Below, one piece after another: positions 11,301 through 23,457 of a stretch of 64,000 bases of DNA. Source of the stretch: Siniperca chuatsi (Eukaryota > Chordata > Actinopteri > Centrarchiformes > Sinipercidae); assembly GCF_020085105.1 (NCBI RefSeq), contig NC_058044.1, positions 25,665,206-25,729,205 on the forward strand, read 5' to 3'. Within the stretch, counting starts at the first letter, position 1; the number at the start of each line of letters is the position of its first letter. The notes below the pieces were generated by a model that was given only the letters and a program-made list of their open reading frames with translations, did not search any database and was not told the origin of the DNA. The translations under genes and the position numbers were made by a program.

Positions 11301-14300
11301 GTGGTGTGGGTGGAAATTAAGTAAGTTGAGGTGAAGAAGAACATGCTTCTCACTTACAGGCTTTACTGGGCATCAGCATGGCAGGACACAAGCCATCCCT
11401 CAGGATCTCGGGAGGACTCTGAATCATGTAAAAACAGCATTCAATGTACTTTTAAAAACATTTTTTGTCATACTGGAATGTACTTTTAACAGTATCACTT
11501 TAAGCATGTATAAAATGTGAATAATCAAATGATTTGAATACGTACCAATTTGTCAAAGTCCACTCCTTCCTTACAGTATTGTTTGTAGTATTCACGGTCT
11601 TCTTTGTTGCTTAACTTGGCTTTCACCAATGTCAGATGTCTGTCAGGACATCTTTCCACACATAACTGGACACAAATAACAACATACAATCATGACAATT
11701 ACGGTGATTGTTAGAAAGGAGAAAATGTTGAAATGAACATAAAAGATAAGATAGATATCGTTTCCAACCTGTGTGGTGGGACACTGGAACTCCAGCAGCA
11801 CTAGAGGACTGGCACATTTCAGGATGTTGAAGTAGAGCAGAAGAGGCTTCTTCCTGTTCGGTAAGAACAGTAAAACAAAACTATTGTTTGGCCTGTATCA
11901 TAAATACGTCCCAAATAAGGATTATCAAATTACAGTAATACCTATCATTATCTGAAATACACAACACTGTCTGCATGTGAAAGGTTTCCAACGACACATA
12001 TACTGTAGACATCATGTTCATACTGTCAGGTGACTCACTCCAGAGGTGTTCCAGCTTGTCCGCAGAACTGCCCCCTGCTGTCTGTGGGATAGATCACTTT
12101 CCTGGGGTCACCCTGAGACCAGGCTGCATGGAGAAGAATTCAACTCATTCAGAACAAAAGTGGACATTAGATCAAACGACAATAAATATTAAAACTGGAA
12201 AGCCGCACATACTGCTCTTGCGTATCACCAGATCTGCCTATTAACGCTATTGTTAAATAAACTGAATGTTTTCTGACACATTTGCAATTTGGGATGTGTA
12301 AATTATCTCTTTGTTGGCGATACACAACATTGAAATAAAACTCCAGCCAATAAAGACGGGACGCTGTTCATACTGTAGCAAAGACATGGAAAAAGGTTTG
12401 CATTTTGAGAACACAGTAAGGTGCAGACCAGTGTGACCTTCAATGCAGGTCCATCAAAAATAAAACACGCTGCATAACGCTTCTCCGGTTAACCAAGCGT
12501 CTTTGGGTATCTTGCCTGCATCAGGGTGGTGTCTCAGGTTGTTCTTGTTTTCGTATATATAGTCCATTGATCAGTGATCACCATAGATATTAAGTATACA
12601 ATACAACATTACAATCATTTTAAAAACAGTTTTACAAAATACAATTTACTTGTAGTAAATGTATGTTGCATGTTTTGTATTGATGGTCATTTATATTTCT
12701 GTACCTACTAATATTGTACTTAGTATGTATGTTGGACATACTGTATCTAAGTTAGCTGGGAACAGCCTTATACCAGTCTGATGAAGGTAAGACAATCAAA
12801 AATGTGTGGTGAATAAACCATGTTGTACTGGAGTTGTGTGACATGTTTAGATGGTCTTAAATATAAAAAAGTAATTCTCTAAAATCGTTTGTCTAAGTGC
12901 TTAAGTGTCTAAGCAGTGAAACAGTACATATTGTAGTAATGGAAGATCAGTCTTACCGAGGATACCAACAGCAAAGTACCCCAACAAGGCTACGATGAAG
13001 AGAATACAGCAGAGGATATCTGTGCAGCCCCTGAGGAGAGGAGAGGCAGAATATTGTTATTGGAGTCTTGTACTACAGTAAGAAAAGAATTATGATCAGT
13101 GATTGAAACAGACGTCTCACCTGTTGTAAATCGGCCCTTTGAAGTTTGGGTCAAACTTCCTGGACTCCCCTGGGGATAAAACAAGATAAAAGGCTTGTTA
13201 ATGTCTCCTACTATAAATTGAATTTAATACTTTTAACTTCTGCTCTGATTAAGTCTTTAACACATGCATTAAGGTTAGTTCACCAAAAAAAATTGTGGTT
13301 TTTTGTTAGTGATTGTAAGCTCTCAACCTCAACTACTGGTAAAAAGTAAAAAAGAATTTAGGCCACCCATTTCACTGGCCAAATAACTGATATTGAAATT
13401 AATATTACAATATTACCGTAATAGGAATAGTTAATGGTCTTTGCTGTTCTTAAATGTCCTTCTTGGCCAATATACTCTCTCTCTGTGACCATCAGTCAAT
13501 GTCATCCAAGCAAAACTAAAAATACTGTAAATGTCATTGCAGGATTATGAGCACCTCCTAGAGCAGTAAGTGTACATGTGTAAAAATGACAGTAGTACTA
13601 TAGATTAGTGTGAGCGAAGCTTTATGGCTAAAAAGGGAAATCATGTGAATATGCAACTGATGTTTATATGGTCTTGTAACTAACTTATTTCCAACAACTC
13701 TACACATCATCACTGCTGTCAAACAGTATTACAGGCATGTAGTCATTTTACTACTCAGTGGTACCAGAAATAAAAAGGTTCCTCTCACCACAGACATCCC
13801 TTTAGGGTTCACTAACATTGTTCAATAGTTGGACGTCTGGTGGCCTAGTGGTTAACAACGCACCTTTGTGCTCCCTTTGTAGGGACCTTTGTTGTTTCTC
13901 CCTATATTCCCTGTCTGTAAATGTACTGTCACTATGATATAAAAGGCAAATTGGCAAAAGAAAACATTGTTGTTCAATAGCTTTTCCATTAGTATTTTTT
14001 AAGTGCTTATTGTCATGGTGGCTATATATGTACAGCAGGTAAATTAAGTAATGAACACGTCACCATTTTTTTCAGTAAATATATTTCTAAAAAAGTGCTA
14101 TTGACATGAAATTTTCAATTTGTCCATAAATTAAGTTATGTATAATAATGTTAAATGACACAAAGTATTGAACACGCTTAATGAAATTCATTTAATACTT
14201 TGTACAAAAGCCTTTGTTGGTAGTGACTGCTTCAAGGCGCCTCCTGTATGGAGAAACGAGTTGCATGCATTGCTGAAGTGTGATTTTGGCTCGTTCTTCC

Positions 14301-17300
14301 ACACAGTCTTCAAATCTTGAAGGTTCTGTGGGCCTCTTCTATGAACTCTGATCTTTAGTTCTCTCTATAGATTTTCCAATTGGATTCGAGTCACGTGATT
14401 GGCTGGGCCATTCTAGCAGCTGAAACCAATTGAGAGTTTCCTTGGCTGTGTGTTTGGGATCAATCATTGTCTTGCTGAAATGTCCACCCTTGTTTCATCA
14501 TCATCATCCTGATAGATGGCAGCAGATTTTTTAAAATCAAGAATGTCTCTGTACATTTTTCCATTCATCCTTCCTTCAATTATATGAAGTTTGCCAGTAC
14601 AGTATGCTGAAAAACAGCCCCACACCATGATGTTTCCACCTCCAAACTTCACTGTTGGTGTGGTGTTTTGGGGGTGATGTGCAGTGCCGTTTCTCCTCAA
14701 AACAGGGTGTGTAAATTTTGGTCTCATCTGACTATTCTCCCAGTATGTCACAGGCTTGTCCAAATGTTGTGCAGCAAACCTTAAACAAGCTTCAACATGC
14801 TTTTTCTTCAGTAAGAGTCTTGCGTGGTGAGCATGCATACAGGCCGTGGCGGTTGAGTGCATTACTTATCATTTTCTTTGAAACAATTGTGCCTGCTAAT
14901 TCCAAGTCCTTCTGAAGCTGTACACAAGTGCTCCTTGGCTCTTGAATAACTCTTCTGATAATTCTTTTCACTCCTCTGTCAGAAATCCTGAGAGGAGCAC
15001 CTGGTCGTGGCCGGTTTATGGTGAAATTATGTTCTTTCCACTTCTGGATTACGGCCCCAACAGTGCTCACTGGAACATTCAGAAGTTTTGAAATCCTTCT
15101 GTAACCAATACCATTAGTAGGTTTTGCAACAATAGGGTTGCACCAGTCTTGAAAGAGCTCTTTGCATTTACCCATCATGAGATGTTTCTTCTGTGACACC
15201 TTGGTAATGAGACAGCTTTTTATAGGCCATCAGTTGGGACTGAACCAGCTGATATTAATTTGCACTGACAAGGGGCAGAATTGCTTTCTAATTACTGATT
15301 GTCTTGGCTTTCCATGCCTTTTTGCACCTCCCTTTCTTCATGTGTTCAATACTTTTTCCCTGTGTCATTTAACATTATAACACATAACTTAATTTATGGA
15401 CATCTATGGTTTGATTCCTTTGCATGTGTGGATTTCATGAGTTGTTACCAACATCTGGTGAAAATTTCATGTCAATAGCACCTTTAGAAATATATTTACT
15501 GAGAAAAATGGTGACGTGTTCAATACTTAATTTACCTGCTGTATCGCTAATAGTTAAATCAAAACTTAAACTGAGCTCTAAATCAGTTTCAGCATATTGC
15601 TTAGTGACATGATTTAACGCTTTAACAAAGAATGTATTGACTTTGCAGAGAAACAGCATTTTTTCCAATAATTTACACTATATTTGAAATGATTAATACT
15701 TTATTAGTATCTAGTTCTTGTATGCATAAGTTCAATGTATGTGTGCACACAAAGAGCACTCTGCATACGGGAGATACACAGGAGTACAATATATACAGTA
15801 CAATAAGTGTAAGCCCATGTATCGACAAAGACAGGACATTCTCCAGAACAAAAGGATTCTTCTGCCTGACTGCCATGCCTAGCAACCCACAAAATGGCTC
15901 CCCGGCGATGGAGAGCTCCCTGTGGACATCGCCAGCCGCCATGGAAACACATCAGACACAGCAGAGGAGAAACATCAACCACAACCACAGTGAGATCATC
16001 ATGAGCTAATACTGCGAGTCAACATTTTTAAAGAACAATGAATAACACCTTGAAATATGTTTTACACAGGAAATCAGCTTGGGGAAGGATTCAGCTATGC
16101 GTAAACATAATCTCCTCCACCAACATCCTATTGTAAGATAACCAGGTGCTGAGTTGTTACACATCTTGTTACATTACTGTAAATGTCTGCCGCAGCATTC
16201 ATGACAATTCACATGATGAAGTAGCTTTTAACTGTTCTTTAAATGCTCTGTTACAGACGCAAAGTGGGAGTTAGAGGCGAGCCCAGTTATTTGTTGTCAC
16301 TGCCTAGTGCTTACATACAGTATGTCTGCTACACCACGCACTGCTAATACACTCACACACACATACACCGAATACACACTCTGTCCACACATTGCAGAGA
16401 CACAACTGGCACCACCACAAAGACGTCATTGGACTGCTAGAGGTAATATGTGACTTAAAGCAGCCCGTTAACCATCACAATTAGTGAACTATACATGAGC
16501 CATTAGTAGCAGTCTATCTGACGAGCTTCAATAATGTCAAAAAGACATTTAGCAACAAATTAATCTTCAGTTCATTATAAATCTAGCCAGGGCAGACTTT
16601 TACAGTACCTTGTCTTTCGTATTTTGTCATTATTTCTCTCTCAGTTTCTGTCGTGGACGGTTTTATAGATTTCTCTCAGTGTGCTGTGCGTGGCAGTTGT
16701 TTCTTTACGTCTCCTTCCTTTATTTTCTCATCCTCTTCACTTCCTTTTTTCAGTGTATTGAAAGTTCTGCCCCCTTATCTCCTCTTTCTTTGGTCGCTCT
16801 CTTGGCTCATGACTTGTCAGGGGAATTGAGAGAGGAGCAGCAAAAACAACAAAGACTTGTGGCGCCTGTGAACCTGCTGCTGCCAAAATTGACTAAAGAC
16901 ATCTGACTACAGGGACATTGTTCTAAAACCAAAACAGTCTTTCACTCCGGCATCATAACAGTTATTCTAGGCTTCAACTCAAACCGTTGAGTCGACATTA
17001 TAAACTGCGATCACTGTCTTGTTACAGTTGTGTTACTGTGTGCAACTCCATGCAGAGCAGCTGCACTCTCACCTCACAGTAGTCACATGACTACCACACT
17101 CTCACAACACTTGGCATGGGTTTTGAAAAAAACCCCAGTACTTTAAAACACTACTACGCAGTTCTCTTTAACCCTCATCCGGTGAGATTAATGGCCTTCT
17201 CTATGTTTTCTCATTTTCTACTTTAAGCTTTAAGACAATGATTTGGTTACAGTGGGTACAGAAAGTATTCAGACCCCTTTAAATTTTTCACTGTTTCATT

Positions 17301-20300
17301 GCAGCCATTTGCTAAAATCAAAAAGTTTTTATTTTATTTCTCATTAATGTACACTCAGCACCCCATCTTGACAAAAAAAAAAAAAAACACAAATTTATGT
17401 AAATGTATTAAAGAAAAACTGAAATATCACATGGTCATAAGTATTCAGACCCTTTGCTCAGTATTGAGTAGAAGCACCTTTTGGAGCTAGTACAGCCATG
17501 AGTCTTCTTGGGAATGAGGTTTTTCACACCTGGATTTGGGGATCCTCTGCCATTCTTCCTTGCAGATCCTTTCCAGTTCCGTCAGGTTGGATGGTGAACA
17601 GCCATTTTCAGTCTCTCCAGAGATGCTCAATTGGGTTTAGGTCAGGGCTCTGGCTGGGCCAGTCAAGAATGGTCACAGAGTTGTTCCGAAGCCACTCCTT
17701 TGTTATTTTAGCTGTGTGCTTAGGGTCATTGTCTTGTTGGAAGGTGAACCTTCGGCCCAATCTGAGGTCCTGAGCACTCTGGAAGAGGTTTTCTTCCAGG
17801 ATACCTCTGTACTTGGCCGCATTCATCTTTCCTTCAATTGCAACCAGTCGTCCTGTCCCTGCAGCTCAAAAACACCCCCATAGCTGCCACCACCATGTTT
17901 CACTGTTGGGATTGTATTGGGCAGGCGATGAGCAGTGCCTGGTTTTCTCCACACATACCGCTTAGAATTAACGCCAAAAAGTTCAATCTTGGTCTCATCA
18001 GACCAGAGGATCTTATTTCTCAGTCTGGGAGTCCTTCGTGTGTTTTTTGGCAAACTCTATGCGGGCTTTCATATGTCTTGTATTGAGGAGAGGCTTCCGT
18101 CGGGCCACTCTGCCATAAAGCCCCGACTGGTGGAGGGCTGCAGTGATAGTTGACTTTCTGGAACTTTCTCCCATCTCCCTATTGCATCTCTGGAGCTCAG
18201 CCACAGTAATCTTTGGGTTCTTCTTTACCTCTCTCACCAAGGCTCTTCTCCCACGATTGCTCAGTTTGGCTGGACAGCCAGGTCTAGGAAGAGTTCTGGT
18301 CGTCCCAAACTTCTTCCATTTAAGGATTATGGAGGCCACTGTGCTCTTAGGAACCTTGAGTGCTGGAGAAATTCTTTTGTAACCTTGGCCAGATCCGTGC
18401 CTTGCCACAATTCTGTCTCTGAGCTCCTTGGGCAGTTCCTTCGACCTCATTTGCTCTGACATGCACTGTGAGCTGTAAGGTCTTATATAGACAGGTGTGT
18501 GCCTTTCCTAATCAAGTCCAATCAGTTTAATTAAACACAGCTGGACTCCAATGAAGGAGTAGAACCATCTCAGGGAGGATCAGAAGAAATGGACAGCATG
18601 TGAGTTAAATATGAGTGTCACAGCAAAAGGTCTGAATACTTATGACCATGTGATATTTCAGTTTTTCTTTTTTAATACATTTCCATAAATTTCTACATTT
18701 CTGTTTTTTTCTGTCAAGATGGGGTGCTGAGTGTACATTAATGAGAAATAAAATGAACTTTTTTGATTTTAGCAAATGGCTGCAATGAAACAAAGAGCGA
18801 AAAATTTAAAGGGGTCTGAATACTTTCCGTACCCACTGTATGAAGCATTCTGTGTGTCTGACACATACGAGGCGGTGACCTGAACTGTACATCAAAGATA
18901 AGACTGTCCTACGTGTTCTCTGGTGGCACATGACCGTGGGCTGGTCTTCCCACTTCTACTGCCATGTGATGGACTGACAGCATGCCATAGCATGAAATAC
19001 AACACTAACTATTGGCCTCATACACGTGCCTGTTACATACAGAGTACCATGTCCTTGTCCGTACAAACTCAACCTTGTTCTTCTTAAGAAACCCAGTTTC
19101 CTTAACCTGTATTTCAGCCCAACAGATACTGGATTTTTGAGGCTGATATCAACAAGGAATAGTTAGACCATTTTGGGAAGTGTGCTTATTGGCTTACTTT
19201 GCTTTCTTGCTGAGAGTTAGATGAGAAGATTAATACCACCTTCATATGTGTCAGTTAAATATAAAGCTACAGCCAGGAGACAGTATAGCTTAGATTAGCT
19301 TAGCATAAAGGCTGGAAACAGAGGGAAACAGCTAGCCTGGCTCTATCCAAAGGTAACAAGATTTGGCTACCAGCTCGTCTTAAGCATCTCATTTGTAAAA
19401 ACGATAATTAGCCGTTCGAACCAGAGGTTTTGTGCCAGACTATTTCTTGGCTGGGAGCAGTAATTTCCTTGAGTCACACAATGACTCCAAACACAATGAT
19501 TCTTTTCAGGTGATTATACACTAATGAAAACATACTTATAAATATTATATTCCATTTCTGCCAATAGCTCATCCTAAATGTTACACACTGGACCTATAAT
19601 TAGTGAGCTTTAGAGGTGCAGGTAGGCAGATTTCCCCGTTTCCAGTCGTTATGCTAAGCTAAGCTAATTAGTTAATGGTAGGTTCATGCTTAGCATACAG
19701 ACATGAGAGTGGTATCAATCTTCTAATCTAACTTTCAGCAAGAACACGAATAAGCATATTTCCTAAAATGTCAAACTATTCCTTTAAAAAAATATGATAA
19801 TGATATATTAGCCAATATTCATGTTTTAGCATGCAGACATAACTGATGACATCAGTATATATGTATTGGTTGGCCTCTAAACTGTATGTTGTTGTTGTTT
19901 TTTTAAAACATGCCAAGAATATTACCTGTACAGTTACTTCTAAAAAAGCTGTACAGTAGCCTATTTTGTTTTTATGAAAGAATATTTTTAAAACACATAT
20001 TTTGTGGTATGAATGTGTTTTATAAGTCATGGAATATTGTGTATTTCAATTCAGTTTTAGAGTTATTAAGATTGTATTCTTCTTCTTCTTTTCCTTTCGG
20101 CTGTTCCCTTTCAGGGGTCGCCACAGCGAATCATGTGCCTCCATCTAACCCTGTCCTCTGCATCCTCTTCACTCACACCAATTAACTTCATGTCCTCTCT
20201 CACTACATCCATAAATCTTCTCTTTGGTCTTGTTAACCATAATAATTCTGACACATCAGAGTTTCATAAAATAACAGGGTACCGAGTGTTGGGGTGTTTA

Positions 20301-21006
20301 GTATCCTGGCTCCAGTTAGAAACAAGGTTACTACCAATTATTTGTATAGTATTTTTAAATTAAGTTAAAAGGGTTTGCTGTTGCTGTTTGGTCTTACTCC
20401 CTCTCCCTGCCAACACTTTGTGTGTATACATTTCCTCTTTCTCCTTATTGAAGAGGATAAACATTGAAAGTGATTTTTCCATCAGCCTTTCATTTGTAGG
20501 TCCATCTGTGAATGTGAGTGCCACAGCTCCATTATAGCTGCAGAAACAGGCGGCTCTTTGCCTGCTTTGTGCCATAAAACACAATCTCTGATTGTGCTGA
20601 AAAGCATTCCAACAGATTTGTTGTGTAAAGGCAGCCAAATCGCTTGTAAATAGTCTTCTTTGTACATCTATTTGGCAAAATTAACGTGATAGCGGTTTAC
20701 TGATGTTAATCTCAGTAAATGTAACTTTAAGAAGAGTTTTTTTTTTTTTTTCTAATTTGAGAAGCCTGGGTTTCTCAGGTAGGCCATTACATACTCCAGG
20801 GGCCCTGGGGATGAAAACCCACCCTGCCAGACGATCTCAGTCTGCATTCAGGTCCATATGCAGTTAAAGCCAAACCTTACTGATCTTATCAGCGTTTAGT
20901 AAAATCATGAATTGTTTTTTAAAAATTAAATGGAAACAAATGTGAATGCTAAAAGTGGAGTAATACGGCATCTGCTTCTGCTGATAATACGATGTGTTTT
21001 TGTCAC

Positions 21007-21060
<54 letters not shown>

Positions 21061-22991
21061 TAAAGGAAGTGATGATGTCATGAGTGATGTGATTCACTAA
21101 TGGGCCCAGAGGGGCTATCAGATGAGCCCTTTGCTGGCTACCTTAATGGGTTAGTAGCCACTGCGGTTGTGTGTGTGTGTCTGTGTGCATGTGTGTGCCT
21201 TACATACAATGAGGCATTATGCACTTATTCCTGATTCTATTCCCATTTTTATCTTTCTATTTAAGGCATGTAGATAAAGATGATTAATATATGGGACTTG
21301 AAGGAGTCACAGAAACTACTGTATGTACTACTGTTCTACTGCTGTATCTGCAGCTGTTAAAACTCCCCTTTGACAGCTACTAATGAGGCCATTGGCCCAC
21401 ATATTCTTTCAAAGGAAAGGAGGAAACACATTAAAGTCTCTTTTTGCAGAGCTAAATACTTAAAAACTGACTACCACTGGCTCAGATCACTGTCTCTCTC
21501 TGCTCCTCACAGACACTGCATGGATCAAACAGCAACAGTCACCAAATGACAAGCGCTCATTGTGAAACATTTAGCAGTGGTGTCTCTGTGTGTGCTTGTG
21601 TATATATGTGTACACGCAGTGTGTGTGTGGCAATGCATCTGAGTGTTTGCCAGCTTGATATTGACTGGAAACCTCTTGACTGTGTCTGCTGAGTGTGTAG
21701 AGCAGGCAAGGCTGAACACAGTCCAGGCAGTGCAGGCTGCAGCCTGCCTGCCTGCATGCACACCGGCCTAGACAGAGGGAAAATGTAGTAGTAACAGCAG
21801 TAGCCAACCAGGGACTGCTCACAGGTCAAACTCTGCTAATAAAAACTGCTGTTTCAGAATACTGGTGAGCTGGATTGTATATTGTGTGTTTGCATTGTAT
21901 AAACCTTTATCTCTGGTTTAAAAGGGCTGTGGTTTTTGACCTTTTAGCCTTCATGGGGGAGGGGAGCCGAGAAAAAAAGAGCTGTTTATATGGTAACAAG
22001 AAAGCAACAAGGAAATGCTCCACAGTGGGAGGTCCATGGATTGACTGGAGAGGATGTGCACTTGTGGGTGTGGGTTTGGGAGCATCATACATTGTGAAAG
22101 AAGGAACAACTCGACTGTCAGACAGCATTAGTGTTGTCTTCTCAATGGAATACCAGTGTGGTTTGCTTTTGAGCCGTCTATGGGCATCCTCTCACGTAAC
22201 AACACTGACATGGGGTATTAATGCAAGCATAACACTGGTTATGAAAACTTCATGACTCAACAGTCCATATGAACAACAACCCATCCCAGACACAAGAAAA
22301 CCACGCCAGGCTGCTGTGCACTGCTAAGTTGGTGCTGGTGGAGAAAATGCGTGTGTGACACACATCATAATCAGCGATGAGTCATGTCTTAGGCTGGTAT
22401 AGGGGAGGAATTTTTGCAATGCAAACAAAATCATTGTGAACAAAAGCAATTTTGTATGTTTGTGCGCATATCTGTGTGCATCTGTGGATGAAATGGCCAT
22501 ATGTCAATCTACAAAATGTTGTTTTAATGGCAACCTTCTTGTCTTTGCCAGCCTATTTTATCAGTAACATTAAGCCACATTCCAACAATAAATAACTAGG
22601 CTGAGCTGGGTAGTTTTGGTTTCATTTGAAGCCATATTTGGTTTGTAATACAGGCTGTGAAAGGAGGTGAAATAAGGCAAACTAGCCAAATACAACCACC
22701 CATTTCATGCTGCCTTCATTCACTGTGTACTGTCAAATGAAAAAAGACTAATTCAATGTAGATTTTCTAAGATCAAAGATAAGAACTCCTCTGGAAGATA
22801 AGCCGGCAGTGGAGCCTTAGGATGACACCAGATCTGCATAAGACCCATGAGGTCCACACCCATCCATCCCTTGCAGTCATTGTTTCCATTACTTCGCCCG
22901 TTTAGAGAAAAAGCAAAGATCGAGGAGAAAGCAGTATCATAAACCTGTTCTTACCGTATTTAGGGTCCGGTTTTTTTTCCTCCAGCTCCAT
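2228..22991 (-). CDS. slc44a2: Choline transporter-like protein 2 (SLC44A2/CTL2)
   Basis: Multi-pass plasma-membrane choline transporter-like protein. Coding exons in transcript order: 22955-22991, 13121-13169, 12957-13030, 12039-12123, 11769-11853, 11546-11665, 11358-11418, 11097-11223, 9823-9906, 9371-9483, 9152-9283, 8967-9066, 8077-8169, 7382-7466, 6936-7198, 6652-6746, 5986-6089, 5821-5894, 5621-5691, 5437-5525, 5247-5331, then 2228-2337. All have GT-AG borders and total 2136 bases (711 aa), near the 706 aa of human CTL2. The start [13 protein letters not shown] resembles the shorter human N-terminal isoform. Diagnostic stretches include [74 protein letters not shown] and [10 protein letters not shown] large extracellular loop has paired cysteines and NET, NAT, NNS, NIS and NAS glycosylation sites; about ten membrane segments follow the family plan. 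A second last exon exists (separate entry). Intron 1 is 9.8 kb and full of transposons. Confidence 0.93.
2733..3072. mobile_element. hAT-like MITE nested in the TTAA element
   Basis: It begins CAGAGGTTCCTAACC and ends, in reverse, TAGAGGGTCCCAATG. The inner motif GGGTCGGGACC and the mirrored GGGGTCACAAG are typical of hAT-type MITEs in vertebrates. No clear 8-base target duplication survives. Confidence 0.55.
3363..3368 (-). promoter_or_regulatory. Possible poly(A) signal (AATAAA) inside the TTAA element
   Basis: On the minus strand this reads AATAAA, about 1.1 kb downstream of the long-tail stop codon of slc44a2. I saw no AATAAA closer to that stop, though an ATTAAA near 3538-3543 is an alternative. 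Use in vivo is inference. Confidence 0.35.
4491..4987 (-). CDS. slc44a2: slc44a2 proximal last exon (long acidic C-terminus)
   Basis: After the split codon T|GT (Cys) it encodes [36 protein letters not shown] and then about 130 residues very rich in Glu, Lys and Gln, ending NPPSAPHE before TAG. Joined to the exon at 5247-5331 it keeps frame and gives 840 aa. The first 17 residues are a copy of those in the distal exon at 2228-2337, so the two are a duplicated pair of alternative ends. Human CTL2 also has, as far as I recall, an isoform with a Cys-type tail (MSPELRDILLKG), but it is short. The coding strand is strongly purine-rich. Confidence 0.82.
8340..8897. mobile_element. Teleost MITE copy in a slc44a2 intron
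   Basis: The stretch shares long similarity with 38690-38947 joined to 41025-41322. Shared anchors are ACATCCAGCAG, ATTCATTTGGAGTC, TTTTAGCTCTGTTT, GGTCTCCACC, TAGCTGCTAAAT, GTGCTGAGCA and ACTGAAAACAGC-like blocks. It has no coding capacity and falls between the coding exons at 8077-8169 and 8967-9066. Confidence 0.65.
10748..10880. repeat. Degenerate fragment of a teleost DNA repeat
   Basis: The order of motifs (GGATTATTTTCATT, GATTAATCTAAT, then CACAAAGTGATATCTTCAAA) matches the better-kept copy at 58245-58607. The copy is short and diverged. Confidence 0.45.
13845..13975 (+). mobile_element. tRNA-derived SINE, internally shortened
   Basis: The head GGTGGCCTAGTGGTTAA is an A-box-like start of a tRNA-type SINE. 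The body TCCCTATATTCCCTGTCTG and the tail ATAAAAGGCAAATTGGC match a family I recall from percomorphs. The B-box part is missing here. Tail-related copies occur at 33660-33830 (reverse) and 37780-37905. Confidence 0.6.
14033..15541 (-). mobile_element. Tc1-like transposon, full length but decayed
   Basis: The element is flanked by TA (14031-14032 and 15542-15543). Its ends CAGCAGGTAAATTAAGTA and the mirror image are inverted repeats that continue imperfectly for roughly 200 bases. The transposase runs on the minus strand from about 15199 to 14200. It starts with a helix-turn-helix pair ([30 protein letters not shown]) and later shows the block [15 protein letters not shown] and then [14 protein letters not shown]. 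The reading frame changes at least twice and the region of the first catalytic aspartate is scrambled, so it is not an active gene. Confidence 0.88.
17250..18838 (-). mobile_element. Tc1-like transposon with IR/DR ends, decayed
   Basis: TA sits on both sides (17248-17249, 18839-18840). The ends CAGTGGGTACAGAAAGTATT and the reverse of CTTTCCGTACCCACTG belong to inverted repeats of about 200 bases with inner direct repeats ending GTATTCAGACC. Transposase on the minus strand: N-terminal DNA-binding part at 18456-18013 ([31 protein letters not shown]), then [11 protein letters not shown], then [11 protein letters not shown] and [13 protein letters not shown], giving the DD34E triad. The frame shifts between these blocks (near 18030 and 17825), so the gene is broken although all three catalytic residues can still be read. 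Confidence 0.9.
19154..19784. mobile_element. Long-TIR MITE carrying a nested repeat
   Basis: Left end GGAATAGTTAGACCATTTTG and the reversed right end GGAATAGTTTGACATTTTAG are similar over well over 40 bases. The interior with TTAGCTTAGCATAAAGGCTG and GGAAACAGCTAGCCTGGC is one I recall as a frequent percomorph repeat. A fragment of the repeat seen at 1005-1375 lies inside it (19506-19610). Confidence 0.65.
20076..20240. mobile_element. LINE-type 3' fragment
   Basis: TTC-rich tract followed by GGGGTCGCCACAGCGAATCA and CACTACATCCATAAATCTTC. I recall this as the 3' part of a fish non-LTR retrotransposon (possibly RTE/Expander). The exact family cannot be settled by eye. Confidence 0.45.
21009..21060. 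repeat. (GT)n microsatellite
   Basis: A 50-base GT tract with one TTT interruption. It has no spacer structure, so it is not an array of any other kind. Confidence 0.9.
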
Positions 22992-22999
22992 TCTCACAC

Positions 23000-23290
23000 A
23001 CTGCTCGGCTCCTCGCTGCTGATCAGACCTTAGACAGGACAGTTACCATGGAAATGTCGAGGGGAAAAACATCAATAACAGTGGCTGACTGCGATACAGA
23101 GCAGAGCGAGAGAGGGGGAGAGAGAGTCCACCTCAAAGCGAAGCGAAGCACGGCGCATTACTAACGGTGAGGAGAGCCAGCCAATGAGAGCGCGGAGCCT
23201 GGTAACTGACAGCTGCCACAGCCAATCAGAGTGCGCCTGAGCGGGAAAAACACATTTCTCTCGCCGCTACTTCAACGGAATGTGCAGCGT
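23000..23290 (-). promoter_or_regulatory. slc44a2 promoter region with CCAAT motifs
   Basis: This is the GC-richest stretch next to the slc44a2 first exon. It contains CCAAT at 23181-23185 and 23223-23227 (inverted relative to the gene) and a purine-rich GA block near 23105-23130. No TATA box is evident, so a CpG-type promoter is likely. The assignment rests on position and composition. Confidence 0.45.
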
Positions 23291-23457
23291 GTTTGTTTCT
23301 AATGGACATAATGCGTTTAGAAAGACGTTTAAAATTACCGGTTTCCTTTTCAAAATGTAGAATCAATCAGATAGAGTTATTTTAAAAAAGTGTTTTATTT
23401 TTACCTTATGTGTGCGTGTGTGTGAGAGAAAGTACACCCAATAAATAAAAGAGCACA

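Larger units (their letters stand above)
13170..22954 (-). other. slc44a2 intron 1
   Basis: A 9.8-kb intron between the first two coding exons. It holds a SINE, two Tc1 elements, a long-TIR MITE with a second repeat inside it, a LINE fragment and GT microsatellites. I looked for an alternative first coding exon (human CTL2 has two) and found none I could support. Stretches 15.6-17.2 kb and 20.3-22.9 kb hold only isolated open frames with no family resemblance. Confidence 0.8.

Noticed and set aside
14464-14862. A separate 132-codon gene
   Set aside because: It is the middle part of the Tc1 transposase after a frame change, inside the 14033-15541 element.
15673-15988. Alternative first coding exon of slc44a2
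   Set aside because: A minus-strand ORF starts here, but it lacks the YGKHG-like sequence of the known alternative CTL2 N-terminus and a donor in the right phase.
17498-18382. Plus-strand ORFs in 17.5-18.4 kb
   Set aside because: They are the reverse complement of the second Tc1 transposase.
21009-21060. CRISPR-like or satellite array
   Set aside because: Simple GT microsatellite without spacers.
21525-21829. Three overlapping Cys/His/Thr-rich minus-strand ORFs
   Set aside because: They arise from a GT/CA-rich stretch, differ only by frame, and resemble no family.
21875-22255. 126-codon plus-strand ORF in slc44a2 intron 1
   Set aside because: No family resemblance, no splice context, no codon bias; chance ORF.
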